Below the pieces are notes generated by a model that was not told the origin of the DNA, ran no database searches, and saw only the letters and a list, made by a program, of their open reading frames with translations. Positions 63,099 to 64,000 of a DNA stretch of 64,000 bases are shown piece after piece. Every line of letters begins with the position of its first letter. Within the stretch, counting starts at the first letter, position 1. The position numbers and the translations under genes are program-made. Where the stretch lies: the NCBI RefSeq assembly GCF_000720425.1, contig NZ_JOAJ01000003.1, positions 62,001-126,000 on the forward strand, written 5' to 3'. Source of the stretch: Nocardia rhamnosiphila NBRC 108938. Its GTDB lineage: Bacteria > Actinomycetota > Actinomycetes > Mycobacteriales > Mycobacteriaceae.

Positions 63099-64000
63099 TT
63101 ACACCGCTTCCGTGGCCGATTCCGGGAGCCGGAGCTGCGCCGACGCGTCGACCCCCAACCGGCGCTCGAACCCCTCCGGGATCACGATATCGGACCGGTC
63201 CAGATCGGTGACCGTGGTCTTGCGGAGCCCGAGCAGGGCGGAATCTATTCCGCCGCGCAGGATATCGAGCACGTTCTCCACCCCGGCCTGCCCGTTGGCC
63301 GCCAGGCCCCACAGGTACGCGCGGCCGATCATCACCGCCCGCGCCCCGAGCGCCACGGCCTTCACCACATCGCTGCCGCGGCGGATCCCGCCGTCGAGCA
63401 GGATCTCGATCTCGTGGCCCACCGCATCCGCCACCACCGGGAGCGCGCGAATGGAGGCCGGGGTGCCGTCGAGGTTGTTCCCGCCGTGGTTGGACACCGA
63501 GATGGCGGCCACGCCGGCGTCGACCGCGCGCCGCGCGTCGTCCACCCGCATCACGCCTTTGAGCATGACCGGCCCGCCCCACTGTTCGCAGACCCAGGCG
63601 ACATCGGCCCAGTCCGGCGGCGGCGTACCCATCCACTCCCCGTAGGCGCCGAAGAATCCCGGCGCGGGCGCCTCACCCAGCGCCATATTGGGCGCGGTGA
63701 GGTCGGGCAGCGAACCCGACTTCAGGTAGCGGGTCAGCCAGCGTGGTTTGGCCACCACCTGCGGCGCGAAACCCGCCATCGTCTTCAGGTCCAGTTTCTC
63801 CGGGATCACCGGACTGCCCCAGTCGCGGCCGTGCGAGAACGACCAGTCGAGGGTGAGGATGAGGCCCACCGCGCCCGCCGCCTTCGCGCGCGCCATCCGG
63901 CCGGCGATATCGTCCTTGCTGCCGCACCAGTAGAGCTGGAAGAACGTGGCCGGGTTGGCGGCGACGACCTCCTCGACCGATTTGCTGGCGAACGAGGAGA
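63099..64000 (-). CDS. MftD-like FMN-dependent alpha-hydroxy-acid dehydrogenase, 5' end missing
   Basis: The visible 300 codons continue past base 64000. The sequence matches MftD, the flavoprotein of mycofactocin maturation, more than ordinary lactate oxidases. Seen are LTLDWSFSHGRDWGSPVIPEKLDL, GAYGEWMGTPPPDWADV, the substrate and flavin motif AAISVSNHGGNNLDGTPA with catalytic His, and LLDGGIRRGSDVVKAVALGARAVMIGRAYL. In mycobacteria mftE and mftF follow mftD; here the next gene is fumarase, so it may be a separated mftD or a paralog with another hydroxy acid as substrate. Confidence 0.85.
   Translation of the reverse strand, partial: SSFASKSVEEVVAANPATFFQLYWCGSKDDIAGRMARAKAAGAVGLILTLDWSFSHGRDWGSPVIPEKLDLKTMAGFAPQVVAKPRWLTRYLKSGSLPDLTAPNMALGEAPAPGFFGAYGEWMGTPPPDWADVAWVCEQWGGPVMLKGVMRVDDARRAVDAGVAAISVSNHGGNNLDGTPASIRALPVVADAVGHEIEILLDGGIRRGSDVVKAVALGARAVMIGRAYLWGLAANGQAGVENVLDILRGGIDSALLGLRKTTVTDLDRSDIVIPEGFERRLGVDASAQLRLPESATEAV

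Overview
The window is high-GC actinobacterial DNA, most likely from Nocardia or a close mycolate-forming relative. The basis is GC-rich third codon positions, many GTG starts, an ARC/Mpa proteasomal ATPase ending in the QYL gate-opening tail, an LppK/MTB12-type lipoprotein, and the gene order arc - lppK-like - trmI - recB-family - hisG - hisE - (insert) - metH - PAC2, which matches my memory of Mycobacterium tuberculosis Rv2115c-Rv2125. Species assignment is inference. I saw no rRNA, tRNA, insertion sequence or CRISPR array.

Layout. 1-6.9 kb: assorted accessory genes (DUF418, YhgE/Pip-like, AraC-DinB fusion, DHFR-like, AIM24, ArsC-like, GT39). 7.1-13 kb: conserved core (arc, lppK-like, trmI, recB-family nuclease, hisGE). 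13-16.8 kb: a three-gene minus-strand operon of a BesD-like Fe(II)/2-oxoglutarate enzyme, a SAM methyltransferase and a choline/carnitine-type acyltransferase; this combination looks like an undescribed small-molecule pathway. 17-22 kb: beta-lactamase-fold protein with an extra N-terminal domain, MerR regulator, HAD phosphatase, membrane Ser/Thr kinase. 22.6-27.3 kb: metH and a PAC2 protein. 27.3-29.7 kb: a tiny resolvase-like protein divergent from an XRE/TPR-type regulator, then a D,D-peptidase.

29.8-43.9 kb is a large catabolic locus. A LacI regulator sits between a five-gene minus-strand operon (HGD-like bicupin, alpha/beta hydrolase, histidinol-dehydrogenase-like enzyme, SDR, HpaI-type aldolase) and a plus-strand ABC importer operon (leader peptide, two permeases, lipoprotein binding protein, SnoaL-like protein, ATPase). 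A second SnoaL-like paralog and a LysR regulator follow. Five copies of a palindrome centred on ATACGTAT lie in front of these units and tie them into one probable LacI regulon.

43.9-56 kb: an amidase; a DUF1269 protein and membrane protein; then a PucR-type regulator with class II HMG-CoA reductase, HMG-CoA lyase, a small membrane protein and a TctA-like permease, which reads as a mevalonate (or related acid) uptake and degradation operon. A decayed copy of the upstream membrane-protein gene follows, then a second histidinol-dehydrogenase-like gene whose promoter is nearly identical to that of the amidase. 56-64 kb: SDR, short MerR-like regulator that probably starts at ATT, anti-sigma-type ATPase, cold-shock protein, rifamycin phosphotransferase (rph), class I fumarase behind an IdeR-like box, and a MftD-like flavoprotein cut by the window end.
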